The notes under the pieces are model-generated. The model was not told where the DNA came from. It did not search any database and worked only from the letters and a program-made list of their open reading frames with translations. This document shows, in pieces, positions 26,555-35,349 of a DNA stretch of 62,942 nt. Each line of letters opens with the position of its first letter. Within the stretch, counting starts at the first letter, position 1. Source of the stretch: an uncultured Bacteroidota bacterium (GTDB lineage: Bacteria; Bacteroidota; Bacteroidia; Chitinophagales; Chitinophagaceae); the NCBI GenBank assembly GCA_903938445.1, contig CAJADG010000007.1:82405-145346 (forward strand), read 5' to 3'. The translations under genes and the position numbers were made by a program.

Positions 26555-27193
26555 ATGGAGTTTATCAACCCACTTGCCAACCAATATATTGAAACTTATA
26601 GCAATGCAACGCCTAGCTATTTAAAGGCTATGTATGAGGCTACACTTGCCGAGCATCCCCATGCTCATTTGCAAAGCAATTGGCACCAAGGGGGGGTGCT
26701 TAGTTTTTTAAGCAAACTAGTACAGCCCACCCATATTTTAGAAATAGGCACATTTACAGGATTTAGCACTTTATGCCTTGCTGAAGGATTGCAAGAAAAT
26801 GGAATATTACATACTATTGAATTAAGAGAGGCAGATGCCAATAAAGCAGCTTCCTATTTTGAAGCTAGCCCACATGCAAATAAAATAAAAGTGCATCATG
26901 GGGATGCTAAAGAAATAATTCCAACTTTAAATTATCAATGGGATTTAATTTTTATAGATGCGGACAAAACTGGATATCAAAAATATTACGACTTAGTACT
27001 ACCTAACTTAAATAAAAATGGGCTCATAATTGTAGACAATGTATTATTTCACGGAGAGGTGCTAGAAGAAAAAATGGCAAGCAAAAGTGCAAAAGCCATT
27101 CAAGCATTTAATGAATATGTATTGAATGACGAAAGTACCGAACAAACCATATTGACCATTAGAGATGGACTTACTTTAATAAGAAAAAAATAG
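26555..27193 (+). CDS. Class I SAM-dependent O-methyltransferase (caffeoyl-CoA OMT-like)
   Basis: About 212 residues. The SAM-binding motif ILEIGTFTGFSTLCLAEGL is followed by LHTIELREADANKAASYF, WDLIFIDADKTGYQKYYD and NGLIIVDNVLFHGEV, the metal-dependent catechol-type O-methyltransferase pattern with DxD ligands. The open frame begins at a TTG at 26549, but ATG 26555 (MEFINPLANQYIET) is the likely start. It sits between the symporter and the glucosaminidase with almost no gaps. Substrate unknown. Confidence 0.88.
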   Translation: MEFINPLANQYIETYSNATPSYLKAMYEATLAEHPHAHLQSNWHQGGVLSFLSKLVQPTHILEIGTFTGFSTLCLAEGLQENGILHTIELREADANKAASYFEASPHANKIKVHHGDAKEIIPTLNYQWDLIFIDADKTGYQKYYDLVLPNLNKNGLIIVDNVLFHGEVLEEKMASKSAKAIQAFNEYVLNDESTEQTILTIRDGLTLIRKK

Positions 27194-27194
27194 C

Positions 27195-28439
27195 ATGAAA
27201 ATATTTAGTACCATACTTTTAGTTATGACATTGCCTTTATTGAGTATAGCTCAAAACAAAGTCACTAAAGACTATGTTGAAAAATACAAAGGCATCGCTA
27301 TTAAAGAAATGAAAAGAACGGGTATACCTGCTTCCATCACCCTTGCACAGGGCATTTTAGAATCCGCAAGTGGTGAAAGCAATTTGGCAAAGCAATTCAA
27401 CAATCACTTTGGTATAAAGTGTAAAACAGAATGGACAGGTCCAAAAACTTACCAAAACGATGATACTAAAAATGAATGTTTTAGGGTGTACCCCAATGCA
27501 GATAGCTCCTTTCGAGATCACTCTAATTTTTTAAAAAATAGACCTTATTATGCTAGTTTATTTGAGTTAGATCCTGTTGATGATACTGCGTGGGCTTATG
27601 GATTAAAAAAAGCAGGGTATGCTACAGAAAGAGATTATCCACAAAGACTTTTAAAAATAATTGACGACTATGAATTAGCGCAATACAATTATCCCGAACT
27701 AGTAGCAGAGGATAGTATTTCAGTGACTCAACCACAACAAAAAAACCCAATTGTAGTTGTAAAAAAAGACACGTTACTAGTTGTAAAACCAAGGCCTACA
27801 AAAGATACTATTGTTGTAAAAAAAGAACTTGACACTGTTCCAAAACCTATCATTATAGAGCAGCCTAAACCACAACCAACTTTACCAATTGTTAAAAAGG
27901 ATACGATTCGAACCCAAAGGGATACTGCAACATCTAATACAATTGCTGAAAATAAATCCGAGCTAAAGAAAAAAGTAGTTCCAGCGTATCCAGTAAATCA
28001 AAGATTTAAAATAAACCAAACCACTGCTATATGGGGTATTAAAGGCAGGTCATTTTTGGAAATCGCCAATACCTACAATATATCCTTATACAAGCTTTAT
28101 AAGTTTAACGAATTACCTGAAACTGATTTAATTGAAAACGATCAGCTTATATTTTTAGGAGAAAAAAGAAAAGAAAGTAGCAATAAAATTCATATAGTGA
28201 AAAACGAGGAAACACTTTATGAAATAAGTCAAGAGGAAGGAATGCAATTAAATGTAATCAAGTTATATAATCCTAAATTAAATAATGATCCTTTAAAAGA
28301 TGGTACTATCGTTTATTTATTCAATATGGTAAACAATACTACACCAGCGCTCACAAAAGATACCATTAAGGTTTTGGATACAAAACAAAAGTCAAAAAGC
28401 TTACTGAGCCTTCCCTTTTTAAAAAATAAAAATAATTAG
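27195..28439 (+). CDS. Secreted N-acetylglucosaminidase (GH73-like) with LysM repeats
   Basis: Peptidoglycan hydrolase exported to the envelope. A signal peptide (MKIFSTILLVMTLPLLSIA, then Q) precedes the glucosaminidase domain (about residues 20-165: GIPASITLAQGILESASGES, NNHFGIKCK, YPNADSSFRDHSNFL, WAYGLKKAGYATERDYPQ). A Pro/Lys/Thr-rich linker (about 175-270) joins two LysM-like modules (around 275-320 and 330-380) that bind glycan strands. 414 residues. hpt follows after 18 bases. Confidence 0.9.
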   Translation: MKIFSTILLVMTLPLLSIAQNKVTKDYVEKYKGIAIKEMKRTGIPASITLAQGILESASGESNLAKQFNNHFGIKCKTEWTGPKTYQNDDTKNECFRVYPNADSSFRDHSNFLKNRPYYASLFELDPVDDTAWAYGLKKAGYATERDYPQRLLKIIDDYELAQYNYPELVAEDSISVTQPQQKNPIVVVKKDTLLVVKPRPTKDTIVVKKELDTVPKPIIIEQPKPQPTLPIVKKDTIRTQRDTATSNTIAENKSELKKKVVPAYPVNQRFKINQTTAIWGIKGRSFLEIANTYNISLYKLYKFNELPETDLIENDQLIFLGEKRKESSNKIHIVKNEETLYEISQEEGMQLNVIKLYNPKLNNDPLKDGTIVYLFNMVNNTTPALTKDTIKVLDTKQKSKSLLSLPFLKNKNN

Positions 28440-28457
28440 CAACCTAAATATAGATTC

Positions 28458-28994
28458 ATGTCCAATATTAAAGTTTTAGATAAAGAATTTGAACCTTATT
28501 TAAGTGAGGAATTAATTCAACAAAAAATAAGTGAATTAGCTAGCCAATTAAACAAGGAATATGCTGGCAAACGCCCCATTTTTTTATCTATATTAAACGG
28601 TTCTTTTTTATTTACTGCCGACCTTTTTAAACAAATCACTATTGAGGCTGAAGTATGTTTTATTAAATTAGCTTCTTACAAAGGGACCACTTCGTCGGGC
28701 AATGTGATTACTGCAATTGGATTAGACGCCAATGTAAATGGTCGTGATATAATTATTGTAGAAGATATTATTGATACCGGGAAAACATTACACCACTTTT
28801 TACCTCAATTAGAGTCAAGCAATCCTGCTTCCATTAAAATTGCAGTACTACTCAATAAAACAGAAGCACTTGCCTATCCTGTAAAAATAGACTACGCTTG
28901 TTTTGATATCCCTAATAAATTTGTTGTGGGCTACGGCTTAGATTATGATGGATTGGGTAGAAACACCAAAGCCATCTACCAGTTAAAAGCATAA
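28458..28994 (+). CDS. hpt: Hypoxanthine phosphoribosyltransferase
   Basis: Salvages hypoxanthine or guanine with PRPP. The 178-residue protein has the PRPP-binding motif IIVEDIIDTGKTL, the early FLSILNGSFLFTADLFKQI, and late KIDYACFDIPNKFVVGYGLDYDG, which bind the purine. It closes the plus-strand run and is followed by a strong bidirectional terminator shared with dnaJ. Confidence 0.93.
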   Translation: MSNIKVLDKEFEPYLSEELIQQKISELASQLNKEYAGKRPIFLSILNGSFLFTADLFKQITIEAEVCFIKLASYKGTTSSGNVITAIGLDANVNGRDIIIVEDIIDTGKTLHHFLPQLESSNPASIKIAVLLNKTEALAYPVKIDYACFDIPNKFVVGYGLDYDGLGRNTKAIYQLKA

Positions 28995-29034
28995 AATAAA
29001 AGAGGAGCTAATAGAATTTAGCTCCTCTTTTATT
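28995..29034. terminator. Bidirectional terminator between hpt and dnaJ
   Basis: A perfect 17-base stem (28995-29011 with 29018-29034) around a six-base loop, with GGAGCTAA / TTAGCTCC at the tip and A and T tracts at the base. It lies between the stop codons of two convergent genes and can serve both strands. Confidence 0.93.
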
Positions 29035-29040
29035 ATGGCC

Positions 29041-30210
29041 TTACTTGAAAGCTTCTTTTACTCGATCATAAAAACTCTTCTCCCCTTTTACAGGCTTTGG
29101 TTTAAAGTTTTCACTTTCTTGCATTTTTTCCAAAGCTGCCTTTTCTTCATCACTAATATTTTGTGGAGTCCAAACATTCACATGAATTAATTGATCGCCT
29201 TTAGCATATCCTTGTACTTCTGGGAATCCTTTTCCTTTTAATCGGAATATTTTACCACTTTGCGTTCCCGCAGGAATTTTAATTTTTGCACGTCCATCAA
29301 TCGTTGGCACTTCTACACTTGTTCCAAAAATGGCATCAGGAATAGTGATATATAAATCATATGCAACATTCAAGCCATCTCTGTGTAGGGTTTCATGTGC
29401 TTCTTCTTCAATCATGATAATTAAATCCCCAGACATACCTCCACGCTCTCCTGCATTTCCTTTGCCAGACATACTTAATTGCATTCCATCTTGTACACCA
29501 GCTGGTATATCAATTGAAATAGTTTCTTCGCCATATACGCGTCCTTCTCCTTTACATGCAGTACACTTTGCAGTAACGGTAGTTCCCTCACCATTACAGG
29601 TATGACAAGTGTTTACAGTTTGCATTTGTCCTAAAAAAGTATTGGTTACTTTTCTTACCTGCCCCTGTCCATTACAGGTTGTACAAGTTTGTAAACTATT
29701 CTTATCCTTCGCGCCATTACCACCGCAGGTTGTACAAAGCACATGCTTTTTAACTTTGACTTGCTTAGTAACACCATTGGCAATTTCTTCGAAGTTTAAT
29801 TTTAATTTAATTCTCAAATTACTTCCTCTTTGGCCTCTTGCTCTTGCTCCACCTCCACGTGATCTTCCACCACCGCCAAAGAATCCACCAAATCCTTCAT
29901 CACCAAAAATATCGCCAAACTGACTAAAGATATCATTCATATCCATGCCTCCATGGAAACCTCCGCCACCGCCACCAGTACCAGGACCAAAAGCTTGATG
30001 ACCAAAACGATCATACTTTGCTTTCTTATCATTATCACTTAATATTTCGTAAGCTTCCGCCGCTTCCTTAAATTTTTCTTCAGCAGCTTTATCACCCGGA
30101 TTTCTATCAGGATGAAATTGCATCGCAACTTTACGATACGCTTTTTTAATTTCGTCCGCAGTAGCTGATTTGCTTACTCCTAATATTTCGTAATAATCTC
30201 TTTTAGACAT
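29041..30210 (-). CDS. dnaJ: Chaperone protein DnaJ
   Basis: Hsp40 co-chaperone that delivers clients to DnaK and stimulates its ATPase. The J domain has the HPD motif (FHPDRNPGD) near residue 33; a Gly/Phe-rich linker with [12 protein letters not shown] follows; four zinc repeats are [24 protein letters not shown] and CTACKGEG; C-terminal client-binding domains end the 389 residues. It begins 10 bases after grpE and shares its promoter. Confidence 0.97.
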   Translation of the reverse strand: MSKRDYYEILGVSKSATADEIKKAYRKVAMQFHPDRNPGDKAAEEKFKEAAEAYEILSDNDKKAKYDRFGHQAFGPGTGGGGGGFHGGMDMNDIFSQFGDIFGDEGFGGFFGGGGRSRGGGARARGQRGSNLRIKLKLNFEEIANGVTKQVKVKKHVLCTTCGGNGAKDKNSLQTCTTCNGQGQVRKVTNTFLGQMQTVNTCHTCNGEGTTVTAKCTACKGEGRVYGEETISIDIPAGVQDGMQLSMSGKGNAGERGGMSGDLIIMIEEEAHETLHRDGLNVAYDLYITIPDAIFGTSVEVPTIDGRAKIKIPAGTQSGKIFRLKGKGFPEVQGYAKGDQLIHVNVWTPQNISDEEKAALEKMQESENFKPKPVKGEKSFYDRVKEAFK

Positions 30211-30220
30211 ATGCTTATTT

Positions 30221-30760
30221 TTATTTGCCTACAACTACTTTGGCAAAACGAATAATTTTTTCATTCAATAAATAACCCTTTGTTACCTCATCAATTACTT
30301 TTCCTTTTAGCTTATCATCAGGAACTGGAACTTCCGTAATTGCTTCGTGCAATTCAGCATCAAAATCTTTACCAATACTTTCCATAGCCGCCAAACCTTT
30401 CGCCTGCATGGTGGAACGAATTTTATTAAATACCAATTGGATGCCTTCTTTTTGAACAGCGATATCATCTGAAATTCCTAATTGCTTTTCTGCACGATCA
30501 CAATCGTCCAAAACATCCAATAAAGAAACAATTACATCCTTACCGGCAGTTTGAATCAAGTCCATTCTTTCCTTTGCTGTTCTGCGCTTATAATTGTCAA
30601 ATTCAGCCATTAAACGAAGGTATTTATCCTTTTGTTCTGCCAATTCTGCCTTTGCTTGATCTAACTCACTCAAAGGCTCATTTTCCACTTCTGGGGCTAT
30701 TTCAGGGCTATTTTCCAAAGGTGGTGTAGCTTCTGTATTGTTGATGTCTTTTTCTTCCAT
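30221..30760 (-). CDS. grpE: Nucleotide exchange factor GrpE
   Basis: Releases ADP from DnaK. The 179 residues start with an acidic, Pro/Glu-rich tail (about 1-35), then a long coiled helix ([33 protein letters not shown]) with the family motif [12 protein letters not shown], then [13 protein letters not shown] and the C-terminal beta wing ending in [16 protein letters not shown]. First gene of grpE-dnaJ, with its own promoter. No CIRCE-type repeat was seen upstream. Confidence 0.95.
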   Translation of the reverse strand: MEEKDINNTEATPPLENSPEIAPEVENEPLSELDQAKAELAEQKDKYLRLMAEFDNYKRRTAKERMDLIQTAGKDVIVSLLDVLDDCDRAEKQLGISDDIAVQKEGIQLVFNKIRSTMQAKGLAAMESIGKDFDAELHEAITEVPVPDDKLKGKVIDEVTKGYLLNEKIIRFAKVVVGK

Positions 30761-30786
30761 AATTATCTAATTGTATTCTAATGCGA

Positions 30787-30819
30787 GCAAATATATTGCC
30801 AAAGGGCTAAAAGAGCAAA
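30787..30819 (-). promoter_or_regulatory. Promoter of grpE-dnaJ
   Basis: Minus-strand TTTG (30816-30819), 20-base spacer, TATATTTGC (30787-30795): an exact match to the Bacteroidota vegetative promoter TTTG-N19-21-TAnnTTTG. The grpE ATG is 27 bases downstream. Confidence 0.75.
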
Positions 30820-30869
30820 ATTGACACTATTTAGGCTAAAAATGAACAAGTTGTCAGTCAATCCCTGCC

Positions 30870-30877
30870 TATCTTTG
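30870..30877 (+). promoter_or_regulatory. Promoter -7 element TATCTTTG abutting the rlmI-like start codon
   Basis: TATCTTTG, then TGCC, then ATG at 30882. The four-base gap matches the tgt and glycosyltransferase genes and predicts a leaderless message. A TTG (30851-30853) lies 16 bases upstream, slightly short of the usual spacer. Confidence 0.6.
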
Positions 30878-30881
30878 TGCC

Positions 30882-32057
30882 ATGACAAAAGTGTATTTAA
30901 ATAGGAAAATTAACCAAAGAATAGCGCTGGGGCATCCTTGGATTTACAATAATGAAGTGGATCGTATTGCGGGCCCTGTGTCTCCTGGTGATATTGTGGA
31001 AGTTTATTTTTTTGATGGCCAGTTAGCAGGCCGTGGATATATTAATCCAGCCTCTCAAATTATCATTCGTTTATTAACACGTAAAAGAGAAGATATTACT
31101 GCCGCTTTTTTTCATCAAAAAATTCAGACTGCATGGGATTATAGAAAACAATTAGGCTATACCGAAAATTGTAGACTTGTTTTTGGTGAAGCCGATGGTT
31201 TGCCTGCGTTAATTATTGATAAATTCAATGACTATTTTGTTATGCAAACTTTATCCTTTGGAATTGAGGTTTGGAAAGATGCCATTTTGGATGCATTGAA
31301 AAGTATTTTTAATCCAAAAGGAATTTATGAACGCAATGATGTTCCTGTTAGAGAATTAGAAGGGCTACAACAACAAAAAGGATTTTTAACAGACCCCTTC
31401 CCTACAGAAATAATTATCAATGAAAATGATTTACAATTTTATGTAAACATAGAGAACGGCCAAAAGACCGGATATTTTTTAGACCAACAAGACAATCGCA
31501 GAGCGATTCAAAATATTGTAAAAGGTGCCGATGTTTTAGGTGCTTTTACCTATACAGGTACTTTTGAAATTCATGCTGCTCACTATGGTGCTAAGTCTGT
31601 TTTAGGAATTGATATTTCGGAAGGTGCTGTTGAACAAGCCAATAAAAATGCCGCATTAAATAAATTGGATCATATTGTTAATTTCGAGGCAATGAATGCT
31701 TTTGATGTATTGAAAAATTGGGGAAGAGAAGGGCGCAAATATGATGTAGTAATGTTAGATCCACCAGCATTTACTAAAAGCAGAAACAATATTGACAAAG
31801 CCGTTACAGGGTATAAAGAAATTAATTTACGTGGTATGCAATTAATTCGCAATGGAGGATTTTTAGTGAGTTCAAGCTGTACCAATTTAGTGAGTCCTGA
31901 ATTATTTTTAGACACAATAGAAATGGCTGCAAGAGATGCGAAGAAAAGAATAAGACAAGTTACTTATCAATCTCAATCAAGCGACCACCCTATTATTTGG
32001 GGTATGGAAAACACACACTACCTAAAGTTCTTGATCGTAGAAGTTTGCGACAAATAA
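30882..32057 (+). CDS. rlmI: Class I SAM-dependent rRNA methyltransferase (RlmI family)
   Basis: Predicted 23S rRNA m5C methyltransferase. The N-terminal PUA-like domain starts VYLNRKINQRIALGHPWIYNNEV; a central RlmI linker includes GEADGLPALIIDKF and YERND; the Rossmann domain has FLDQQDNRR, VLGAFTYTGTFEIHAA, GIDISEGAVEQA, VVMLDPPAFTKSR and SSSCT. 391 residues, full length. E. coli RlmI acts on C1962; the exact target here is inferred by family. Ends at a bidirectional terminator. Confidence 0.88.
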   Translation: MTKVYLNRKINQRIALGHPWIYNNEVDRIAGPVSPGDIVEVYFFDGQLAGRGYINPASQIIIRLLTRKREDITAAFFHQKIQTAWDYRKQLGYTENCRLVFGEADGLPALIIDKFNDYFVMQTLSFGIEVWKDAILDALKSIFNPKGIYERNDVPVRELEGLQQQKGFLTDPFPTEIIINENDLQFYVNIENGQKTGYFLDQQDNRRAIQNIVKGADVLGAFTYTGTFEIHAAHYGAKSVLGIDISEGAVEQANKNAALNKLDHIVNFEAMNAFDVLKNWGREGRKYDVVMLDPPAFTKSRNNIDKAVTGYKEINLRGMQLIRNGGFLVSSSCTNLVSPELFLDTIEMAARDAKKRIRQVTYQSQSSDHPIIWGMENTHYLKFLIVEVCDK

Positions 32058-32066
32058 ATTTTCAAT

Positions 32067-32090
32067 AAAAAAGGGCCGAAAGGCCCTTTT
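32067..32090. terminator. Bidirectional terminator after the rlmI-like gene
   Basis: Stem AAAAGGGCC / GGCCCTTTT closed by a GAAA tetraloop, nine base pairs, with a T run on both strands. It lies between the convergent rlmI-like and peroxiredoxin genes. Confidence 0.88.
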
Positions 32091-32100
32091 AAAATCATAA

Positions 32101-32148
32101 GACAAAATCTTGTAGGATTAAATTCTTTAAATCCTAACAAGATTTGAC
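32101..32148. repeat. Second inverted repeat between the rlmI-like and peroxiredoxin genes
   Basis: Near-perfect arms of about 20 bases: CAAAATCTTGTAGGATT pairs with AATCCTAACAAGATTTG apart from single-base bulges. It stands next to the terminator and immediately after the peroxiredoxin stop codon. There is no T run, so it may protect the 3' end of the peroxiredoxin message. Confidence 0.55.
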
Positions 32149-32151
32149 GTT

Positions 32152-32625
32152 TCAGTTTAATGTATTCAACACATTTTGAATTGCTTCAAAATTTGGCAAA
32201 TCACCTGGAGTTGCACAAACTTCTTCGTATCGCACTACTCCTTCTTTATCAATTACAAACGCAGAACGCTTGCTTACACCTTGCATCTCAAATGCTGGAA
32301 AAGTTTCGTACAATACATCAAATGATTTTGAAGCTACTTTATTAAAATCACTTAATAAAGGGAAATTCAATTTTTGCTCTTCTTTAAATTTACCTAAAGT
32401 AAATAAAGAATCTACAGAAATACCCAATACTTGTGCATTTGCATTATTGTAAATTCCGATATTGTCTCTAATATTACATAACTCAGCTGTACAAACACCT
32501 GTAAAGGCTAATGGGAAAAACAATACAACCACATTTTGACCTTTAAAGTCTGCTAATGAAGTTGCTTTTTTGTCTGTATCAAACAGCGTAAATGCTGGGG
32601 CTGGTTGGCCAATTAAATTGCTCAT
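32152..32625 (-). CDS. Peroxiredoxin (AhpC/TSA family, AhpE-like)
   Basis: Thiol peroxidase that reduces hydrogen peroxide or organic peroxides. The 157-residue thioredoxin-fold protein has the peroxidatic motif PLAFTGVCTAELC with catalytic Cys45 and a second Cys at 50, the arrangement seen in AhpE-like and some BCP-like enzymes. No other cysteine stands in the usual resolving position except one near residue 137 (VCATPGD). Alone between DUF4296 and two inverted repeats. Confidence 0.9.
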   Translation of the reverse strand: MSNLIGQPAPAFTLFDTDKKATSLADFKGQNVVVLFFPLAFTGVCTAELCNIRDNIGIYNNANAQVLGISVDSLFTLGKFKEEQKLNFPLLSDFNKVASKSFDVLYETFPAFEMQGVSKRSAFVIDKEGVVRYEEVCATPGDLPNFEAIQNVLNTLN

Positions 32626-32683
32626 ATAGGGTTTTTTATTTATTATTATTATTCAATGTTCAAATTTAAAATTGTTTACTGAC

Positions 32684-33043
32684 CTACAACTTTTTTGGCG
32701 CAGGAATCGTTTTATTTTTTTCCCTTTTCGAAAGCGATTCAACCGAATCCATGAGTGTTTTGAACTCAACAGGATGTGCTTTTAGCTTTTCCATTTGCTT
32801 ATAAAATTGAGTTCTATCAATTTTATTCAAGTCAAATATTTGTTGGTAAAATACTACATTCTTTTTGCTTGCTCTCCATGTTGAATCAGTCACCGATTTT
32901 CTTGCATATAACTCATCGGCTTTTAGTAATTGCCATACCACTGTCTGCATTTTTTCAAATGGTATTTGCTGTTCATTTTTGGCTTCATTATTACATGCAA
33001 CTAACAAAACAAAAAGAATAAATATGGATAAATAGGACCTCAT
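32684..33043 (-). CDS. DUF4296-type lipoprotein
   Basis: Function unknown. The 119-residue protein has a lipoprotein signal peptide with the lipobox LLVAC (Cys17). The mature part is helical and charged, with FEKMQTVVWQLLKADELY and FYQQIFDLNKIDRTQFYKQM, matching the DUF4296 family common in Bacteroidota. Its ATG overlaps the stop of the DUF4835 gene by four bases, so the two are translated together. Confidence 0.75.
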   Translation of the reverse strand: MRSYLSIFILFVLLVACNNEAKNEQQIPFEKMQTVVWQLLKADELYARKSVTDSTWRASKKNVVFYQQIFDLNKIDRTQFYKQMEKLKAHPVEFKTLMDSVESLSKREKNKTIPAPKKL

Positions 33044-33960
33044 TCTAATTTCTCTTTATACTTGTTTAAATTAGCTACGTCAATAACTGACATGGTGCTT
33101 ACTAATTGCTTTTTCATTTCCTTGTCTGCATTCTCGAATATCCCTATCAGTTCAATGGATTTTCCCTGCAGTAATATAGGAACAATCATCGTATTGGTGT
33201 TTGCCTCCTGCACTTCTTGCATCGAAATTAAAGCATTTAAAATGGTAGTACGCGCTGGCACAAATTTGGTTGACATTTGATCCAAGCCTTCTCTATAATA
33301 ACTATAAATTACTTCATGCATTTTATCCATACTGCTCTTGGTTAAATTGTCAATAAGGATATATCTGTTTCTTTGTCCGTCATAAGATTTCCATCCATTT
33401 ATACCAGCAGCTTCGGGTGCATTATAAACCACATTCAATGCTTTTGCAAAAAAAGGAGCTCCTGCTTTTAAAGCATAAGAATCATAGTCAAGTCCCAAAA
33501 TCACATAAACATAATAAGCAAGAGTCGCAGTTAAATTGGCTTCCAATGCATCCGTACCTTGTACTTTATTTTCATTAAATTCTATAGGCTGAGAAAGCTG
33601 ATATTTAAAAGTAAAATTAGGATCCTGCATATTCAATATAGGTGTTGAATAATTTGAATTATAAACAGGCCTATTAGAAACCACACTTAATTTTGCTTCA
33701 AATACACCAGGAGACAAAACAGACTCAATAGTTATATAAAAACTACAATCGATTTTCTCTTCATTACCAAATGCATCAGGGGACCATTTTCTTTGATTTA
33801 AAAAGTCTTTCAATTGGGTTTGCAATTGAACAAAGGTTTTAGGATCTACCTGATTCTCTACCTTACTACTTTGTATGGAAACTGTTGCAGCAAGCTCCTG
33901 GCTATTGGCCTTACCAAAAATTGTAATTAGTATAAAAAATAATAAATATTTACGCAACAT
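33040..33960 (-). CDS. porD: DUF4835 protein, PorD-like type IX secretion component
   Basis: Exported protein of about 306 residues. Start placed at ATG 33960 (MLRKYLLFFILITIFGKANS), which gives a signal peptide; the longer open frame to 34008 would run through the rpoZ terminator. The mature part has the DUF4835 pattern: RKWSPDAFGNEEKIDCSF, QGTDALEANLTATLAYYVYVILGLDYDSYA, GWKSYDGQRNRYILIDNL. Family members are named PorD and linked to type IX secretion, a role I take from family naming only. In many Bacteroidota it lies near bamD and rpoZ, as here. Confidence 0.8.
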   Translation of the reverse strand: MLRKYLLFFILITIFGKANSQELAATVSIQSSKVENQVDPKTFVQLQTQLKDFLNQRKWSPDAFGNEEKIDCSFYITIESVLSPGVFEAKLSVVSNRPVYNSNYSTPILNMQDPNFTFKYQLSQPIEFNENKVQGTDALEANLTATLAYYVYVILGLDYDSYALKAGAPFFAKALNVVYNAPEAAGINGWKSYDGQRNRYILIDNLTKSSMDKMHEVIYSYYREGLDQMSTKFVPARTTILNALISMQEVQEANTNTMIVPILLQGKSIELIGIFENADKEMKKQLVSTMSVIDVANLNKYKEKLE

Positions 33961-33990
33961 GTTCCTTTTGTATTGGTACCCTAAAATACA

Positions 33991-34027
33991 AAAACGTCCT
34001 GACACCATAAAGATTTCAGGACGTTTT
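33991..34027 (-). terminator. Terminator after rpoZ
   Basis: Perfect 12-base stem AAAACGTCCTGA / TCAGGACGTTTT with a 13-base loop. It ends the bamD-rpoZ message before the DUF4835 gene. Confidence 0.85.
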
Positions 34028-34045
34028 GATTCGTATTCTTAAAAA

Positions 34046-34390
34046 TTAACGATAAAGATCTATCTCCTCGTTATTTCTGTAATAAATTTTATCATCGATA
34101 AATTCAGCAGTTGCTAAAATTGCTGGATTGGGCATACGCTCATATGCTTTAGAAATTTCAATTTGCTCCTTGTTCTCATGAATTTCCTCTAAACTATCTG
34201 TATGGCTAGCAAACTCTTCTAATTTAGAGTGCAACTCTTCTCTGATAGAGATATTGATTTGGTTTGCTCTCTTAGCAATTATAGAAATAGACTCATATAA
34301 ATTACCAGTCTTTGCTTTCAACGCTTTTAAACTTTTTGTTTCTACAACAGCAGGTGTGTTTGCACCCATGTGTCTTCTTAGTTTACTCAT
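34046..34390 (-). CDS. rpoZ: RNA polymerase omega-type subunit
   Basis: Small subunit that stabilises RNA polymerase assembly. The 114-residue protein has the Bacteroidota omega pattern: NLYESISIIAKRANQINISIREEL, then an acidic middle and KAYERMPNPAILATAEFIDDKIYYR. Its ATG overlaps the bamD stop (ATGA), giving translational coupling, and a terminator follows. Confidence 0.85.
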   Translation of the reverse strand: MSKLRRHMGANTPAVVETKSLKALKAKTGNLYESISIIAKRANQINISIREELHSKLEEFASHTDSLEEIHENKEQIEISKAYERMPNPAILATAEFIDDKIYYRNNEEIDLYR

Positions 34391-35181
34391 TTCTTTATGT
34401 TTAAAAAATTATCAGATTGTTTTTTTAAGTTTTTTACTTCAGGAAGTAAAGGACTATCACTATATCTATCAATGAAATCATTTGATTCTTCAATAACTTT
34501 TGTGAAGCGATCCTTTTGTTTATCTGCAAAACTATTTTCAGCAAATTTGTAGTATGCTTTAACAGTTAACATTTTATATTTATCGGCACTTTTAGAATCA
34601 GGATAATTGTCAGACAATAATCCATAAGAAATAGCAGCAGCACGGTATAACCCAAGATTGTCATACAATGTAGCTGTTTTAAAATCTTTCAATTCTAATT
34701 TAGCACGACAAGCATCAATCACTTCTGTTGCTTCTTTAACTTTTGGGCTAGTAGGATGTGCATCGATAAAAGCCTGCATTGTTAAGATTGCTTTATTCGT
34801 AGTGGTTTGATCTAATTCTGCTTTTGGGGAACGCTTATAATATGTATAGGCTCTCAAATATTCTACTTCTTCTCTCTTTGGGCTATTTGGAAAATACTCA
34901 ACAAATGTTTTAAATAAGTTTTCAGCATTTTCATAATCGCCATCATAGTAATATGAGTTTGCAAACTTTACATATAACTCCTCATATCTAGGTGTTCCTT
35001 TTACAAAAGGCATTACATTCTCAAAGAGCTGTTGTGCGTTTCTGTATTTCTTAGCTTGAAAGTATTTTTCTGCCATTGTAACTTTATAGTCGACATCCTT
35101 ATTCTTCAAAACTTGTTGAAATTTTGAATGACAAGAAGCAAAGCTAATTAATACAAAAAGGGCTACAATTATTCTATTCAT
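34387..35181 (-). CDS. bamD: Outer membrane assembly lipoprotein BamD
   Basis: Essential lipoprotein of the BAM machine that inserts beta-barrels in the outer membrane. Start set at ATG 35181 (MNRIIVALFVLISFASC, a lipoprotein signal with Cys17); the longer frame begins with a TTG inside the promoter. TPR-like helices follow (YFQAKKYRNAQQLFENVM, YYDGDYENAENLFKTFVEYFPNSPKREEVEYLRAYTYY split across repeats). 264 residues. Coupled to rpoZ by an ATGA overlap. Confidence 0.9.
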   Translation of the reverse strand: MNRIIVALFVLISFASCHSKFQQVLKNKDVDYKVTMAEKYFQAKKYRNAQQLFENVMPFVKGTPRYEELYVKFANSYYYDGDYENAENLFKTFVEYFPNSPKREEVEYLRAYTYYKRSPKAELDQTTTNKAILTMQAFIDAHPTSPKVKEATEVIDACRAKLELKDFKTATLYDNLGLYRAAAISYGLLSDNYPDSKSADKYKMLTVKAYYKFAENSFADKQKDRFTKVIEESNDFIDRYSDSPLLPEVKNLKKQSDNFLNIKK

Positions 35182-35190
35182 ACAGGACGG

Positions 35191-35198
35191 CAAAATTA
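35191..35198 (-). promoter_or_regulatory. Promoter -7 element TAATTTTG of bamD
   Basis: Exact TAnnTTTG on the minus strand, followed by CCGTCCTGT and the ATG nine bases after the element, so the leader would be about five to six bases. The TTTGCCGTCC sequence is shared with the rpsA and rpsL promoters. Confidence 0.55.
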
Positions 35199-35294
35199 AC
35201 TAATAATCCCCAATTTAGCTCGAAAAAGATTGCTAATCAAGGACTTCACGTTAAGAAATTACTAAAACTAACCTGAGTACCAATAATTTAGACT

Positions 35295-35329
35295 AAAAAA
35301 GCCCTCCCAGTTACGGGAAGGCTTTTTTT
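35295..35329 (-). terminator. Terminator after rpsA
   Basis: Stem GCCCTCCC / GGGAAGGC with one mismatch and loop AGTTAC, flanked by A and T runs. It stands 21 bases after the rpsA stop. Confidence 0.88.
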
Positions 35330-35349
35330 ATTCAAAAGAGGTGTAAAAA

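Noticed and set aside
29609..29923. 104-residue plus-strand frame rich in Pro and Leu
   Set aside because: It is the antisense of the DnaJ glycine-rich and zinc-repeat region.
33961..34008. Longer start for the DUF4835 protein
   Set aside because: It runs into the rpoZ terminator stem; the signal peptide begins at 33960.
35182..35193. TTG start of bamD four codons upstream
   Set aside because: This TTG is the end of the -7 box; the lipoprotein signal begins at ATG 35181.
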